Positions 1 through 9,478 of a stretch of 64,000 bases of DNA are shown here, one piece after another (the first letter of the stretch is position 1; each line of letters begins with the position of its first letter). This DNA is from Spiroplasma chrysopicola DF-1 (lineage in GTDB: Bacteria; Bacillota_I; Bacilli_A; Mycoplasmatales; Mycoplasmataceae). The position numbers were made by a program, and so were the translations under genes. The notes beneath the pieces are model-generated. The model worked only from the letters and a program-made list of their open reading frames with translations, did not search any database and was not told where the DNA came from. Location of the stretch: assembly GCF_000400935.1 (NCBI RefSeq), contig NC_021280.1, forward strand, positions 682,001 through 746,000, written 5' to 3'.

Positions 1-21
1 GCACTTAAGTTGACAATCTAC

Positions 22-337
22 ACACATTTAAGACCACTAAATTCTTTAGAATAAATTTAGGGGGATTAAAAATGATAACAAGTATTATTACAGAAAATCA
101 ATTATATAAATTACATCGAAGATTTAAAAAATGATATGGCCGTGTTGAAACAGCAAAGGAAACAAATTATATTTACTATAAATTGTCAAATTATTTCAAT
201 TTATGCTATAAATACTATCTTAAAAGTCATTTTTTAAATCAATTAATTAAATTATTTTCTAAAGGAAAACAAACCTTTTATAAATAATCTAAAAAAAATT
301 AAGGAATTTTTAAAAGACTAACTAGTCTTAAATGTGT
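22..337 (+). mobile_element. MITE-like remnant of an insertion sequence
   Basis: The sequence acacatttaagac at 22-34 is matched by its exact inverse, gtcttaaatgtgt, at 325-337, so a segment of about 316 bp is bounded by 13-bp inverted repeats. The right end continues into tatggtaccttacaa, which recurs at the right end of the dead transposase near 4976-5000. This links the two as members of one IS family. The interior is too short for a full transposase and contains only a 71-codon reading frame. I infer an internally deleted, non-autonomous copy. The family cannot be named with certainty. Confidence 0.6.
72..287 (+). pseudogene. small ORF inside the IS remnant, possible transposase N-terminus
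   Basis: A 71-codon frame (one TGA read as Trp) begins MITSIITENQLYKLHRRFKK and ends FSKGKQTFYK. It is preceded by a purine-rich GGGGG ribosome-binding sequence about 7 bases upstream. It is basic and rich in Tyr and Lys, with no motif I can name. Because it lies between the IS inverted repeats it may be the surviving N-terminal part of the transposase, with the catalytic core deleted. It could instead be an unrelated small passenger ORF. A comparison with full-length copies of the element would decide. Confidence 0.35.
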
Positions 338-423
338 ATGGTACCTTACAATATTTTTATTACTATTTTTGTTCCTTACTTTTCTCAATTAGAATAAAGT
401 AACTATAAACTTAATTAAAAAAT

Positions 424-453
424 AAAAAGTATTAGAATAATCTAATACTTTTT
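424..453 (-). terminator. hairpin terminator of the lipoprotein gene
   Basis: The arms AAAAAGTATTAGA and TCTAATACTTTTT form a near-perfect stem with a 4-base loop. On the minus strand the hairpin is followed by a T-rich run. It overlaps the last codons and stop of the lipoprotein gene. Confidence 0.75.
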
Positions 454-1100
454 AAAGTCTTATTTAACTTTTTTTCTGCTTTTGGAAATTGAGATGCATC
501 AACAACAAGTTGAACTTTAATTGATGCTTCTTTTCAAGTTGTTGCTTCCGCTTCAGCTTTAATAATACCCTCTTCTATTCCTTTTGCACTACTTTTGAAT
601 GTAATGTTAAATACTGTTCCATTTTCATATACTTTATCATTATTTTCAATTCCAGATGTAAATAAACTATACGCTTTATTTTCACCAACAAATGAATTTC
701 CTTTAAATAAGTCGGTAGTAAATGCTATATTAATTGCATTGTCAACAAAATCAAGAATTGATCCTTGTCCACCTTCTGCACCTAAACCATTATATGCTAA
801 TTTTTTTGCTGTTAATTCTTCAGCTTTATCAACAACAATAGCAATTGTATCTTCTGATGAATTTAATCATTTAAATATAACATTTGATCCTTTTGCAATT
901 ATTGATGCTGATAATTCTTGAGCATAATAAGCCATGTTTTTAACTGAGAAAACATCTTGGGCTGTTTTTAATTCTACTGCTTTTGAATCGATTGCTTTTA
1001 AATCAACAGTTGCTGCTTTGTTACTGTTACATGCTACTACTGCAGATGAACCTGTTGCAGTTAAACTTACTGCTCCTAAAATTGCTAAAATTTTTTTCAT
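432..1100 (-). CDS. lipoprotein, spiralin-type signal peptide
   Basis: The 222-residue product starts MKKILAILGAVSLTATGSSA and reaches a lipobox, AVVAC, at residues 20-24. This is the standard Spiroplasma lipoprotein signal, so the mature chain should be diacylated on Cys24 and anchored outside the membrane. The start ATG has AGAAAGAGG about 11 bases upstream. One internal TGA (Trp) lies near residue 78. The rest is hydrophilic with Ala/Lys-rich stretches and no recognised domain. The signal resembles that of spiralin but I see no convincing similarity in the mature part, so the function is unknown; surface exposure or host contact is only a guess. The stop codon is inside the terminator hairpin, leaving essentially no 3' untranslated region. 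Confidence 0.85.
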
Positions 1101-1429
1101 ATTTAATAATCCTCTTTCTGGTCAGTTTTATACTTGGTAAAATAAAATAGTTTTATAAACTTTTCAATCATAGGTAAGGTAGGTATTAATTTTTATATTA
1201 AAAGCCCACAAATATTTAAAAAAATATTGTTCAATAACTATCTAAATTAATTACAATATGTTACCTTTGAGGTAATAACATTATACTATACAATTTATTT
1301 TTTGTACCTCTTTCTTGCCCGAATTTATTAGTTAAAAAAAATTTTGAATATTTATGAATATTTCAAAAAGTATTTTGCTATTAACAATTAAATAGTGCTG
1401 TAAAATTAATTAATTATTATAAAATATTA

Positions 1430-1463
1430 AAATAAAAAAGGGAAATCACTTTCCTTTTTTATT
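1430..1463. terminator. bidirectional hairpin terminator
   Basis: AAATAAAAAAGGGAAA and its near-complement TTTCCTTTTTTATTT flank a short loop. A-rich and T-rich flanks make it usable from both strands. No intact gene ends here, so it may be left over from a lost gene. Confidence 0.5.
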
Positions 1464-1659
1464 TGTAAAAGATGGAATAAATTACGTGGTTGTTGAGACA
1501 TATTTTTAAATGTTTATTTTAGCATTATAAGTATTTAGAAGATGAATAATCTTATTTACTTATAATTATTAATCCATCTTTCTTAAAAATTAAAATACAA
1601 AAAGCACTAATTTTATCAATTAGCTAATAATTTTTAATGTTCTTAAAACTCTAGTTTAT

Positions 1660-1773
1660 TTAATTTTTAATATTTAAAATATTTCTAACCATTTTAGCTG
1701 TGCCTTTATTTTTTGATTTTAATATCGGCACACCACCCTGCCTAGTTTCATAATTGTCTATAAATAGTCATTT
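1660..1773 (-). pseudogene. C-terminal scrap of a lost protein
   Basis: With TGA as Trp, a frame reads KWLFIDNYETRQGGVPILKS and continues to a stop at 1660-1662, 37 codons in all. An in-frame TAA lies just upstream and there is no start or ribosome-binding site. Its composition is protein-like (ETRQGG, KGTAKMV). It looks like the end of a gene whose body has been deleted, although chance cannot be excluded at this length. I do not recognise the family. Confidence 0.3.
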
Positions 1774-1795
1774 TTATCTTAACAGATAATGAAAA

Positions 1796-1818
1796 AATCC
1801 TATTTAATAAATAGGATT
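1796..1818 (-). terminator. hairpin terminator, AATCCTATTT type
   Basis: The stem AATCCTATTT/AAATAGGATT with a short loop lies about 100 bases beyond the stop of the surface-protein gene. Almost the same hairpin occurs at 50766-50795, after a lipoprotein gene. Confidence 0.6.
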
Positions 1819-1921
1819 AAAATTTAGACAATTAGTCATTCAATATTTAAATTAAAAACTTTATATTTTCAGTAAAATTAATGCTATATGATAAAACACT
1901 AAATAAATATTTTTAAATAAT

Positions 1922-3998
1922 TTAAATTGTATTTAATTCAAAAATTATTCCACCTCATGTTCCAACAAATAATCTTCCTTTTGTTGTAACAACAGATGTA
2001 TAAACAGCACTTCAAAGATTAGGTTTCGGAACTTCTGCAATTGCATTACCATACATATCAATTTGAAAAACTTTAGGATTTCCATTAGTGACATTTACAA
2101 ATCCTAAGATTATTCCATTTTTTAATTTCGTAATATGGAGTAAACTTCTTAGTCCATTGACGACCTTTTTAATAAATGTTCCATCTATATGTAGTTGATA
2201 AATTCCTGCACCTGACTGAACTAAAACCATGTCCCCAATCTTCGATTCAACTAACGAAGCATAAGAATATGAACCTTCGTCTGGCAAACGAGAAATTTCT
2301 GTAATTTTTTTTCCATCTGGGCGTAATTGATAAATATATCCAGTTGTTGTAATTAATAAAATAGTTCCCGTACTAAGTTGAGACATGAAAGTAATTCCCC
2401 CATTAATCTCTTCTGATTGTGTTAGTTGTTCTTTAATATTTCCATCCTTATCCAAATAATAAATTACACCTTTACTTGTTCCCAAAAAGATTGGGCCTTC
2501 TCGTGTTTGAATTAAGGAGCGTATTCCCCCCTCTAATTTTCGATTTAACTCTACTTTACGAATATTATTTGCATCTGAATCTAATTGATAAAGTGTAGTA
2601 TCTGATGCGGCCATTATTAATCCCTCTGTTGTTTCAATCATTGCAGTTTCCTTATTTCCAATCCCTTCAGCAACTCTTTTATAGGTTCCAACATTTGGAT
2701 TAAAAATACGATATTGAACTGTTACTTCGGTATTAGCAATATATTTTTCACTATTTTCTTTTACTTTAAGTACTGCTTGGCGATCAGTAATTGAATTTTC
2801 AACAACAATAATTTCTTCTTTAATAACATCAAGGTTTTTTGTTTGCACTGCTGCTAAAATATTATCAGAATTATTTATTTTTATATCGCCAATATTATTT
2901 TCAGTTATTACTTCCGATAATAATTTTTTACCTGTTTTACTAAAATAGAGTGGCAAACTATCATTTTCTAAATAGAAACTATTACCATTATTTTCCCAAC
3001 TAACTAAGTCTGCTGTTACAAATTGGCCATCACTTACAATATTTTTAACTTTTACATATTCTTCTAATAAAGCGCCATTTTTTGCTTTTACTTCTTTTTT
3101 AATTTCATCCTCATTAGCAATATCTAAACTAACAGGAAAATTAGTTTTTAAAACATCAGTTGCTAAAGTAATTCTTTTAGCAAAAAAAACTAACTTTTGC
3201 AAATGAATTATATTCATATATATTACTTGATGATTTTACATAAATTGTTGCTTCATTTCTAGTTATATTTTTAACTAATAAATCTTCTATTACTAAATCT
3301 TGATTTTTTTCTTTTGTCGCCGCCAAAATTGTTTCAACGCGATTATCATCAATTGCCTCTAATTCTTTGTTAATTAAATTTTCATTTAAATTAATTCTTC
3401 ATGTATAATTTGGAAATTGTTGATTAGCAGTATTATTACCTGCAAAATACCAACCCAATGTTCCACCAACGATTCCTAAAACCAAGATAAAAGATAATCC
3501 TAAAATTAAAATCATTTTTCTAATCTTTGACATATGAAGTAATTGTTGACGGTTCATAATTAACATTTGACGACTAAAATGTTCTTTTAAAGAACTATTA
3601 TTTTGATGAATCATTTTTGAAGCGATGGCCCTTGTTTCTTCTTTTTTTACAACAGTCACTGCTTTATCATTTGTTGTATTTTCTTTTATTCGCTCAATTG
3701 TTGCTTGCGCTAAGATGATTGTGTCATTTATTATTTTTAATTTACTTGAACCATCACCATTATATAAATTATCTTTTCAAAAGAATGCATACGAATCATT
3801 TTTACAGAAAATAAATGCTAACGGAACTATCCCATTATCTTCATCAATATTTCGAGTTTTATCAACAGTACAAAGAAATACTTGTAAATCATCTAAGTCT
3901 TTTAATGCATTTCTTTTAGCAACGCTAATAACTTTTTTAAATTTATACTGACAACTATTACACATGCTATCAAAAAAATGTTGCACTTTGTTTTCCAT
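1922..3998 (-). pseudogene. large membrane-anchored surface protein, frameshifted in an 8-base homopolymer
   Basis: Two frames abut. The 5' frame (3998 to 3177, 273 codons) starts MENKVQHFFD with a GGAGGTG site 10 bases upstream. It has a CxxC pair near the N-terminus (MCNSC) and one strong membrane helix (MILILGLSFILVLGIVGG). The 3' frame runs on to 1922. Deleting one base from the A8 run at 3182-3189 joins them into about 691 residues. Across the junction sit at least two related modules of about 55 residues, recognisable as ILAAxxxKNxD...VxNxIT...AxxxVK. The C-terminal third has about six repeats of roughly 45 residues (GxIYxLxxDG type) resembling a beta-propeller or surface repeat domain. 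The likely topology is N-terminus inside and repeats outside. The function is unknown. A sequencing slip, a true pseudogene or reversible phase variation would all look like this. Confidence 0.65.
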
Positions 3999-4048
3999 AT
4001 TCAATTCACCTCCAAATGATACAATAAAAAAATAAATATCTATTTTTA

Positions 4049-4083
4049 ATTATACAGTATTTTTTGAAAAAAAAAAAAAAAAA
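4049..4083 (-). promoter_or_regulatory. promoter with 17-base poly-T tract in the -35 region
   Basis: On the coding (minus) strand a TATAAT box at 4054-4049 is preceded, 12 bases upstream, by an uninterrupted run of 17 T (A on the plus strand, 4067-4083). The -35 position falls inside the run. The GGAGGTG and start of the surface-protein gene follow about 40 bases downstream. The same layout precedes the DNA methyltransferase near 62400. Confidence 0.6.
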
Positions 4084-4141
4084 GCTTGATAAACATTTTT
4101 TAGTTAAATTACTTGGTAAATTATGATAAATATTTAGTATG

Positions 4142-4492
4142 CTAATCAGCATCAGGAACATTTGGCTCAGGGGAATAATTTGATGGCTCTGGTAGGACAA
4201 TTTCAGACTCAGGATCATTTATTAATAAAGTATATTCAGAATACCCCCCTTGTTTTATCACTTGTTTAGAATGAATAAACAAATAGTTTCAAAGTTGCAA
4301 ATCCCTTTTTCACATCTTGATAAATTCAGTTTCTTACTTTTACAATCTTAAACTTAGAAAAATCATATTGATAATTTTTAAACTAAATTTCACTTAAGTC
4401 ATATATTTCTTTTGAATTATAAATTATTAAATTATGCACTGATAAGTTAGCATTTCCAATTAAAATTGTTGATGTAACTAAGGTATTAATCG
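4142..4492 (-). pseudogene. decayed surface-protein C-terminus
   Basis: Reading leftward, fragments such as NTLVTSTILIGNANLSVHNL and QDVKKGFATLKLFVYSF are broken by a TAG and a frameshift. They then continue in another frame as GYSEYTLLINDPESEIVLPE and a Pro/Glu-rich tail (SPEPNVPDAD) ending at 4142-4144. The acidic, proline-rich end suggests an exported or surface protein. No start remains, and the upstream end abuts the dead transposase at about 4500, so insertion and deletion probably destroyed it. I do not recognise the family. Confidence 0.45.
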
Positions 4493-4504
4493 AAACTGTC
4501 AAAA

Positions 4505-5000
4505 ATTGGGGTTAATCTTCATTATTTAGTAAAAGTTCTAAGGCATGGTTTATGTTTATGAACATAAAATACAAGACATTGCTACTAAACTATTTGAAAA
4601 AGCTTATTTTGAATTTAAAAATATTGGTATTAACATTAAGAGAATTCGAACAGATAATAAAACTGAATATGTATATAATCATCGTTCAAATTATCCTCAT
4701 CGAAAAAGTGAATTTACAAAAGCGGTAAATAAAAAAGGAGTTGTCCATTAAACAACTCCAGTACATTCCCCACAGTCAAATGGGAAAATTGAAATCTTTC
4801 ATTGTAACTGAAATAAGTTTTTTGAATATTTATCAAGATATCTTAAGGAAATTGATGATATTCGAAAACAAATTAAACTCTTTCTAAATTATTAGAACAA
4901 TATTCGACGACATAAGAGTATAAATCTTTTAACACCAACTAAAGTTGTGTTAAAAGATTTAAAAAATTAACTGGTCTTAAATGTCTATGGTACCTTACAA
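4505..5000 (+). mobile_element. dead transposase fragment (integrase core) with its right IS end
   Basis: A plus-strand reading contains YVYEHKIQDIATKLFEKAYF, then RIRTDNKTEYVYN (the first-Asp-type RTDNxTE motif) and, after a TAA, TTPVHSPQSNGKIEIFH, the classic rve-core SPQSNGxxE block. The tail is NNIRRHKSINLLTPTKV. At least three stops interrupt it (after VVH, after LFLNY and at the normal end), and the N-terminal half and left end are absent. The right terminus ggtcttaaatgtctatggtacc, close to 4974-4997, matches the right end of the remnant at 325-350. It belongs to an IS3/IS30-like rve transposase group. Confidence 0.75.
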
Positions 5001-5091
5001 ATTAACTTTTCTTTGCAAAAGATAACCTTAAAATTAAAAAATTTAATAATTATTTTTAAAAATTGAATAATAAGTCCTATATTTCCCCATT

Positions 5092-6993
5092 TTAATCATG
5101 ATGGCCAGCTTCATATAAGTCTTTAAATCTTCCCGGTTTTGCAATTAAGTCTTTAAATTTCCCTTTTTGAACAATCCCAACACCAGGTTCTAAGACAAAG
5201 ATTTGATCAGCATTTTTAATTGTTGATAAACGGTGGGCAATAGAAATCGTTGTTTTACCAACCATAATTTTTTCCAATTCTTTTTGAATTTCTTTTTCAA
5301 CAATATTATCTAAAGCACTTGTAGCTTCATCTAAAATTAAAATTTCAGGGTCTTTTAAAATCATTCGGGCAATAACTAATCGTTGTTTTTGTCCTCCTGA
5401 CATCATAAACCCTCGTTCTCCTAAAATGGTATTATAGCCATCTTTTCAGCTCATTACTAGTTTATGAAGATTTGCTTTTTTACAAGCTGCGATTACCTCT
5501 TCATCTGTCGCATTAAAGTTCCCATATTTAACGTTGTATAACACATCACCATATAAGATTTTTGGCTCTTGCTCAACATAACCAACATGACTTAAATAAC
5601 TTGGTAAATTCAAACTTTTTAAATCTTGATTATTAATTAAAATTTTTCCTTCCGTTGGATCATAAAATCTTAATAATAATTTACTAATTGTTGATTTACC
5701 ACTTCCTGTGGCCCCCACAAAAGCATAGTTTTTTCCTTGCTTAAAAGTTAAATTAGTTTTTGGCAAAATAACAGTGTTTGGTTTTTCTGGATAGGCAAAA
5801 ACAATATCTTCAAGTATAATATCCCCAGTTATTTTATCAATTTTTGGCGCTGATAAATTTGGTTCAATTGTTGTTGAAACTTTAATTAAAGCCGTTACTC
5901 GTCGTGTTGAAGCTGTAGCACGGGCCATTCCAGGAATTAGACCTGTTAAAGTTCAGATTGGTCAACATAAAGTGTTAACTCCCGCAATAAATGATGGTAA
6001 AATTAGCATAATTTTTGAAGCATTAGTTGCTTCCCCACCAGTTCCATATAATAAAATTGCACATACAACAACAAGCACAGTTAATCCTGAAGCACAAGTT
6101 AAAATAATTGTCATCATTCCGGCTTGAATTCGGTTTAATTTTTTATTGGCATTATAATAACTATCATGAATTTTTTCAAAACGAACCTTTTCATATTCTT
6201 CGGTTCCACTAGCCTTTATTAAGGCTACCGCTCCAATTCGGTCTGTTACATCCCCATTTACTTCAGTAATTTTTTTACGAACAACTTCAGTTTCTAATGC
6301 TTGTGAACGAAATGTCACTGAAACTAGGGTCATAAAAACTGCTGTTGCCCCAAGTGTAATTAAGGCTAATTGTCAATCAATAATCACTAATGTTACTGCA
6401 CTACCAATAAAAATAATTGGGATACTAATTAAGTTGGTTGGTGTTAATTGACATTCATCACCAATAATTTGTGTATCATTAATTAATTTTGTCATTGTTT
6501 CTCCAATTTTTTTGTCAGAATAATAGCCAATATTTAAATTAACTAAATTATTTAAAACAGCATTACGAATATCAATTTCGATTTGGCGGCCAAACATTCC
6601 GCCAACTCTTTCCCGCAGATAAGTTGTAATAACGGAAATTAATAATACCCCCGCAATAATAATTAATCAATAATATCATTCAAGTCCCGTTGAAGGGTTT
6701 AACTGTCCATCACCAAAAACATGAGCAACTTCTTTCATTAATTGGCCAATTAGAAAAGTAATTGACACTAAGGCAAAAGAAGAAACAATAATAGCAAAAA
6801 CTATTGTGAAAGCTCTTAATAAATATCTTTTATAATAAATTGAAACTAATGTAAAAAAACCAATTTTTGGGTTTTTGATGTTTTTCATCATTTCTAATGG
6901 TGACTGTTTTTTATAAGAAGTTGTTTCTTCAACTTCAAGATGTTGATCAAGATCTTTTTCAATCTGATTAATATCAATATTATCTTTGCGCAT
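5092..6993 (-). CDS. ABC exporter, fused permease and ATPase
   Basis: A 633-residue half-transporter of the MsbA/LmrA/BmrA type. An N-terminal cytoplasmic stretch of about 50 residues precedes six predicted membrane helices (about 55-340). The nucleotide-binding domain follows with Walker A GATGSGKST, signature MSGGQKQR, Walker B ILILDEATSALD and the switch His in SIAHRLSTIK. It should act as a homodimer, or pair with a partner encoded elsewhere, to export a lipid, peptide or drug; the sequence does not say which. Five TGA codons are read as Trp. AGGAGG sits 8 bases before the ATG. It stands alone: the upstream gene is nagA, across about 200 bases that include a terminator, and the downstream neighbour is transposon debris. 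Confidence 0.93.
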
Positions 6994-7147
6994 TCAATCG
7001 CCTCCTTTCTTTGCTTTTCCCGGCTAAAATTGCCAATAAAAAATATCAACAGAGCGATGATAATATTTTAATGCTATAATGTTAAGTTAATTATAGCAAA
7101 TAGTTTTTTCAACAGCAAGGAAAATAAATAGCAATAAAATAAAAAAA

Positions 7148-7181
7148 TGTTTTAGGATTTTTATTATAAAAATCTTAAAAC
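7148..7181 (-). terminator. terminator after nagA
   Basis: The arms TGTTTTAGGATTTTTAT and ATAAAAATCTTAAAACA form a long imperfect stem immediately downstream of the nagA stop. Confidence 0.65.
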
Positions 7182-7192
7182 ATTAATATTAA

Positions 7193-8341
7193 CTATAAAT
7201 TATCGTAGACAATTTGACCTTCCACAATTGTTGCTTTAACATTTAATTGCCCATCAACAATTGTAAAATCAGCATATTTGCCAACAGTAATTGATCCTGT
7301 TTCGGCAAAAAGACCAAATTGTTTCGCAACATTAATACTTGTCATTTTAGTTAATTCAATTAATGAACAATTGGTTACCTTATACATATTTTTTACACAA
7401 TAGTCATAAGTCGCAGCTGACCCTGCTAAAACCCCATTTAATAATGTTACAGTTTGTCCTTTTTTAACAACATCTAAGCCCCCTAATTTATAAGGGCCAT
7501 CTGGCATTCCTTTTGCTGTCATTGCATCGGTAATAATACAAATATGATCAGCCCCTTTGATTTTATAAACCTCTTTGACAACATTTAAATCATTATGAAT
7601 CCCATCCGTAATTAGTTCACAAAGAATTTCGTCAAAATATAACCCCGCATTAATCATTCCGGGATTACGATGATCATAACGACTCATCCCATTATGTAAA
7701 TGGGTAAAATGATTTGCCCCAATGCTAACTTCTTGTTCAACATCTTTAAAAGTCGCAGCTGAGTGCCCCATTGATGGAACAATTTTTTGTTCTAATAAAT
7801 ATTTCGTAAAACTACCATCTTGCAATTCTGGGGCATAAGTTACAATCCGAATATTATCATTTGATGCCCCCACTAATTTTTTCATAACATCAACATCTGG
7901 TTTTAATAATAATGTTTCTTCATGGGCTCCTTTAAAAACTGGAGAAATAAATGGTCCTTCTAAATGGGCACCAATTTGGCGTGCTTGGGGACCATTATTA
8001 TGTTTTGCCATAAATTCGGCATAAACTGTTAAAATTTTTTCTAAATTGCTAACTGCTCCTGTTACTGTCCCTTGACAATAACGAGTAATTCCTTCTTTTG
8101 TAACATTTTTAGCAAAATTAACAAAACTATCAATTGTTCCTTGTTCAAAATTATAACCATAACCACCATGAACATGGCAATCAATATAACCAGGCATAAT
8201 TGTTAAATTACTACAATCTAAACCATCAAGTTCGGTTACCCCCTGATTAATTGTTTTTATTTTTTGTCCTTCTACTTCAATTCATCCCAAATCAATAATT
8301 TCATCTAATAAAACTATTTTAGCATTTTTTAATATCATCAT
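7193..8341 (-). CDS. nagA: N-acetylglucosamine-6-phosphate deacetylase
   Basis: The 382-residue product is the usual NagA length. It should hydrolyse GlcNAc-6-P to GlcN-6-P and acetate in the cytoplasm. Amidohydrolase features are present: PGYIDCHVHGGYG (metal-site HxH) near residue 50, GAHLEGPFISP with the catalytic-site Glu, GHSAATF, HLHNGMSR, ITDGIHND and the late ITDAMTAKG Asp. The first of two adjacent ATGs is chosen because AGAGGAG lies 6-7 bases upstream. It follows the DeoR-type regulator by 11 bases and is surely cotranscribed with it. With the PTS transporter and the SIS-domain enzyme nearby it forms an amino-sugar uptake and breakdown route feeding fructose-6-P to glycolysis. Confidence 0.95.
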
Positions 8342-8352
8342 TCTTTTCTCCT

Positions 8353-9105
8353 CTAATATTTTATTTTTGGTTGTAATTCTTCCACAATTGCAACAGTTTG
8401 ATCAGTGATAATTCAGTCAACATCTTTGGCGTGATAAAAATTATCATAGCCAATTACATTGAATTTTGTACTATCAGCTAAAATAACCTTTGCATGGGCC
8501 GAATTTAAGGCTAATGTTTCTAAATGTGACTCCTGTTCATTATTATTATACAAATTGCCATTAAAATCAATTGCATTAACAGAAATAAAGCTTTTTGAAA
8601 AATTTTCAATTTTTAAAGTTTTTTCGGTAAAACTACCAATAAAAGCTCCTGATTGATCGCGATATTTTCCCCCTAGCAAAATTACTTCATTAATATAACA
8701 ATTTTCACGGGCTAGTTTATAAACATACCATGAATTTGTAATCACTTTAACTTCTTTTGTAATTAATTTAACAAAGGCTTCACAAGTTGTTCCCGCCCCA
8801 ACAAAAATAACATCATTTTCTTTGACTAACTGCTGGGCTGTTTTTGCTAAAGTATTTTTAAGATTAGTATTTAAATTAGCCTTTGTCTGGCGTGTTTCTT
8901 CATTTTGATTAATATTGTTTAAAACATTAATTCCCCCATATGATAAATTAATAATTCCCTGTTCTTCTAATTCTTTTAAATCGCGGCGTAAAGTAATATA
9001 AGGAACATGGTGGGAATTCATATAATCTTTGACATCATTCATATTATAAAATGTTTTTTGTTTTAAAAAATCTAATAATATTTTTTGGCGCTCAATTTTA
9101 TGCAT
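8353..9105 (-). CDS. DeoR-family transcriptional regulator of the amino-sugar genes
   Basis: 250 residues. The N-terminal helix-turn-helix (about 5-55, IERQKILLDFLKQKTFYNMN ... YITLRRDLKELEEQG) is typical DeoR. The C-terminal sugar-phosphate sensor has FVGAGTTCEAF, VITNSW and LLGGKYRDQSGAFIG, then the ADSTKF block. The ATG at 9105 is used because AAGGAG lies 6 bases upstream; longer in-frame starts lack a site. It lies directly upstream of nagA and downstream of the PTS gene, so its likely effector is GlcNAc-6-P, GlcN-6-P or a related phosphosugar (inference). Its own promoter carries a repeated GTTACC element, suggesting autoregulation. Confidence 0.9.
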
Positions 9106-9119
9106 AACTTTCTCCTTTT

Positions 9120-9160
9120 GGTAACAAAACACCCCGGTGGGTAACAAATAAATTATAACC
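9120..9160 (-). promoter_or_regulatory. promoter and paired GGTAACAAA repeats before the DeoR gene
   Basis: On the plus strand GGTAACAAA occurs at 9120-9128 and again at 9140-9148, exactly 20 bp apart (about two helical turns). On the coding strand they lie between a TATAAT box (about 9153-9158) and the AAGGAG site, the usual place for a repressor operator. Between them is the palindrome CACCCCGGTG. The regulator that binds is inferred, not shown. Confidence 0.5.
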
Positions 9161-9161
9161 T

Positions 9162-9194
9162 AAAAAAGAATAAATAATAATATCTATTCTTTTT
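9162..9194 (-). terminator. terminator after the small membrane protein
   Basis: The arms AAAAAAGAATA and TATTCTTTTT flank an AT-rich loop, just past the stop of the 86-codon gene. Confidence 0.55.
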
Positions 9195-9199
9195 ATCAA

Positions 9200-9460
9200 T
9201 TATCGTAAACTAATTAAAGCCATCACGGCACTAAATAATCCACAACCTCAAATTGCCGCAAAAATGGCAAAAATATTTAATTTAATAAATCGAAAAATTG
9301 AATTTGAGCCAACATGCTCAATATGGCTTTTCTTTTCTTGGTAACGATTTCATCAAATGTGCAAGCCAATAAAAATAAGCAAGAGCGTACCGAAAACACC
9401 AAGACCAATATATGAATATAAAAGGACGGTATTTGTTAAATCTACTGTAAAAATTAACAT
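9200..9460 (-). CDS. small two-helix membrane protein downstream of the PTS gene
   Basis: The 86-residue product has two hydrophobic helices (about 8-35, VLLYSYIGLGVFGTLLLIFI, and 64-84, IFAIFAAIWGCGLFSAVMAL) around a charged loop (NRYQEKKSHIEH). It starts 18 bases after the PTS stop, in the same frame, without a clear Shine-Dalgarno sequence. Expression may depend on coupling to the PTS gene. No family is recognised. It ends in a terminator, so it closes the PTS transcript. Its position suggests an accessory role in amino-sugar transport, but that is only context. Confidence 0.65.
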
Positions 9461-9478
9461 TGCTGTTTTAAAACGAGT

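Larger units (their letters stand above)
1101..1921. other. gene-poor spacer
   Basis: About 820 AT-rich bases separate two minus-strand genes. It contains the promoter region of the lipoprotein gene, one bidirectional-looking hairpin, one short decayed coding fragment and a second terminator hairpin, each listed separately. I see no intact gene. Confidence 0.6.
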
